A model generated the notes under the pieces. That model was not told the origin of the DNA and ran no database searches. It was given only the letters and a program-made list of their open reading frames with translations. From assembly GCA_946480705.1 (NCBI GenBank), contig CAMLLF010000202.1, positions 1-7,109 of the forward strand: a stretch of 7,109 bases of DNA. Reading direction: 5' to 3'. This document shows, piece by piece, positions 5,799-7,109 of this stretch. How positions within the stretch are numbered: the first letter of the stretch is position 1; the number at the start of each line of letters is the position of its first letter. Position numbers and translations under genes: made by a program. Source of the stretch: an uncultured Lysobacteraceae bacterium (GTDB lineage Bacteria; Pseudomonadota; Gammaproteobacteria; Xanthomonadales; Rhodanobacteraceae).

Positions 5799-7109
5799 TT
5801 GGACGGAAGAATCTGTGAGTGATCACTTCGGTTCTGCCACTGGCTGATGGCTTAACTCCAATTTCGAATACACCCTCTACCGTTCTACTCGGCGTGTAGC
5901 CGATGATCTTTCGGACTACCTCTCCTCCTATTCTTGTTGAGTGCTTGTCGTAGATCGGCTTGCCAGGCAGAGTAACCGTTCCAGGTTTTGTGTATAGGAT
6001 GTAGTCCGGGCTTACGACCGTTCGCGTCCCTTCAAAGATCTCATCATTGAACGACTCGGGGAAGTTGTGAAATGGCCCCGGTTCGTCCGCCCTCCGCACA
6101 AGCTCTCTCGCAGAATCTATCCGATTTGGTGGTGCCGCCTTTGCAACATCTGCAATTTCATCGAGATACTTCAGGTTCTTGGCGTACGGAATCAGCCCCA
6201 CTGCCGCCCAAAATCTCGACGCCTCAGCGCCCGACAACGGCGACTTACCCGTCGCTAGTTCATAGATCGAAATCAGCGTCCCACCGACTCCCGTGAATCC
6301 AACAGCTAATTCAGTACCTCTTGCCGCTGTGTCGACATACGGTCCGAGTACTTCCCCCGCCTGCTGGTATCCACAAATAGCAGATCCCCCGCACTGCATA
6401 CTTCCAGATGCAGGAGGACTGAAAATTGCACCCTTGTCAGCAGGGTCCGACCGCTGATCGCGTAAGATGCTTGCGGTTTGCGCGACATCCGCACCATTCG
6501 ATGTGGCCCCGCTGGAACCGCTTGAATCGGCGCCCACTTTAACGGTGACGTAAGTCCCCAGCTTGTTCGCCGAACGTGGATCCTTGAGGTTGGCGGTACA
6601 CGTCGTACCTACGTCGGATTCCTTTGTCTTCGTTTCGCTGCATGACTTATAGCCCGTCGGATCCACACCGCTAAGCGGATTGTTGAAAATGTAGGAATAC
6701 GGATTGAGACCCTGGCTGTTGGCGGGCGCCTGGATTAGCGGATCCACACTCAAGAACCGCCCACTACGATAGTCAAACGCCCGTCCGTTCATATGGATCA
6801 GACGTGCACCGTCGAGGTGTTCGTGACCCGTGAAACCGCGCCAGAGCTTGTTGCCCGCCCAGTTCAATTCAGGTTGATGCGTATTGCTGCCGAAGTTGAC
6901 ATTGCTCGGCGCGCCGAACGGATCGTAGAACCGGCGCAGCAGACCTTCGGCATGACCGAACGGCAGCGAGGGCTCTGTGCCGTTGACGTCGCCCCAGCGG
7001 TCCGCAATGGCGATCGACGAACCCAGGCGATCGCGCAACTGGTAGGCCACTTCAGCAGGCTGCGGCGTCGTTCCGTTGATTTTCCGGAGATAGACAACAG
7101 GCCCGAGAT
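5788..7109 (-). CDS. Rhs-family polymorphic toxin, C-terminal part (5' end outside window)
   Basis: The frame runs from the right edge (first full codon 7105-7107) to TGA at 5788-5790, 439 visible residues. The first candidate start, a GTG at 7048-7050, lies inside the conserved core, so the gene begins beyond the window. Visible residues 1-153 are the end of the Rhs core: R-D-R-L-G-S-S (the D-H-L-G-S site), F-Y-D-P-F-G, W-R-G-F-T-G-H-E-H, R-L-I-H-M-N-G-R, then G-R-F-L-S-V-D-P, N-P-Y-S-Y-I-F-N-N-P-L-S and D-P-T-G-Y, ending near 6649. In this family the core forms a shell around the toxin, and the D-P-x-G region marks where the variable tip begins and is often cut. The tip has a linker with four Cys (about 154-255), a hydrophobic pretoxin-like segment with E-L-A-T-G-K and A-A-V-G-L-I-P (about 262-315), and an unassigned toxin domain (about 325-439). 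That domain contains G-P-F-H-N-F-P-E-S-F, K-P-G, D-K-H-S-T-R, F-E-I-G-V-K-P-S and ends T-H-R-F-F-R-P. Export route (type VI or other) cannot be seen here. Confidence 0.87.
   Translation of the reverse strand, partial: LGPVVYLRKINGTTPQPAEVAYQLRDRLGSSIAIADRWGDVNGTEPSLPFGHAEGLLRRFYDPFGAPSNVNFGSNTHQPELNWAGNKLWRGFTGHEHLDGARLIHMNGRAFDYRSGRFLSVDPLIQAPANSQGLNPYSYIFNNPLSGVDPTGYKSCSETKTKESDVGTTCTANLKDPRSANKLGTYVTVKVGADSSGSSGATSNGADVAQTASILRDQRSDPADKGAIFSPPASGSMQCGGSAICGYQQAGEVLGPYVDTAARGTELAVGFTGVGGTLISIYELATGKSPLSGAEASRFWAAVGLIPYAKNLKYLDEIADVAKAAPPNRIDSARELVRRADEPGPFHNFPESFNDEIFEGTRTVVSPDYILYTKPGTVTLPGKPIYDKHSTRIGGEVVRKIIGYTPSRTVEGVFEIGVKPSASGRTEVITHRFFRPNEQ

Noticed and set aside
1..7109. CRISPR arrays, tRNA or rRNA genes, riboswitches
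   Set aside because: No regularly spaced direct repeats, tRNA-like cloverleaf with T-loop signature, or rRNA sequence was seen on either strand.

Overview
The window looks like a piece of a high-GC gammaproteobacterial chromosome, most likely from the order Xanthomonadales (a Dokdonella-, Lysobacter- or Rhodanobacter-like organism). This placement rests on hand-sampled GC near 70% in the main gene, strong C/G third positions, secreted proteins carrying a C-terminal I-F-x-x-x-F-E type tag (DQIFEDDFEP) that I associate from memory with that order, and transposase remnants of proteobacterial IS types. It is an inference, not a database match.

Layout. Positions 2-580 (+) hold the C-terminal end of a secreted protein with a proprotein-convertase P-domain, cut by the left edge. 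After a 138-base gap with a strong GC hairpin comes a complete gene (719-3487, +) for a 922-residue exported gingipain-type (C25) cysteine peptidase, with signal peptide and catalytic His and Cys. Positions about 3548-4680 are an IS graveyard: the N-terminal quarter of an IS5-type transposase on the minus strand lies back to back with an IS3-type OrfB on the plus strand. The OrfB is broken by at least six frame changes, yet its D-D-35-E triad can be rebuilt. About 530 bases (4681-5213) hold no gene I can support.

The right third (5214-7109, minus strand) is the end of an Rhs polymorphic toxin locus. The Rhs core ends at a D-P-T-G-Y motif near 6649. A variable C-terminal part follows, made of a Cys-containing linker, a hydrophobic pretoxin segment and a roughly 115-residue toxin domain I cannot assign to a named family. 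The downstream gene (5214-5798) overlaps the toxin gene by 11 bases and encodes a 194-residue soluble protein, probably the immunity protein. GC falls from about 60% in the core to about 45-50% in the toxin tip and immunity gene, as expected for an exchangeable toxin/immunity cassette.

Together the genes describe an accessory region: two exported proteins on the left, mobile-element debris in the middle, and a competition toxin with its antidote on the right. The most novel part is the uncharacterised Rhs toxin tip and its partner.
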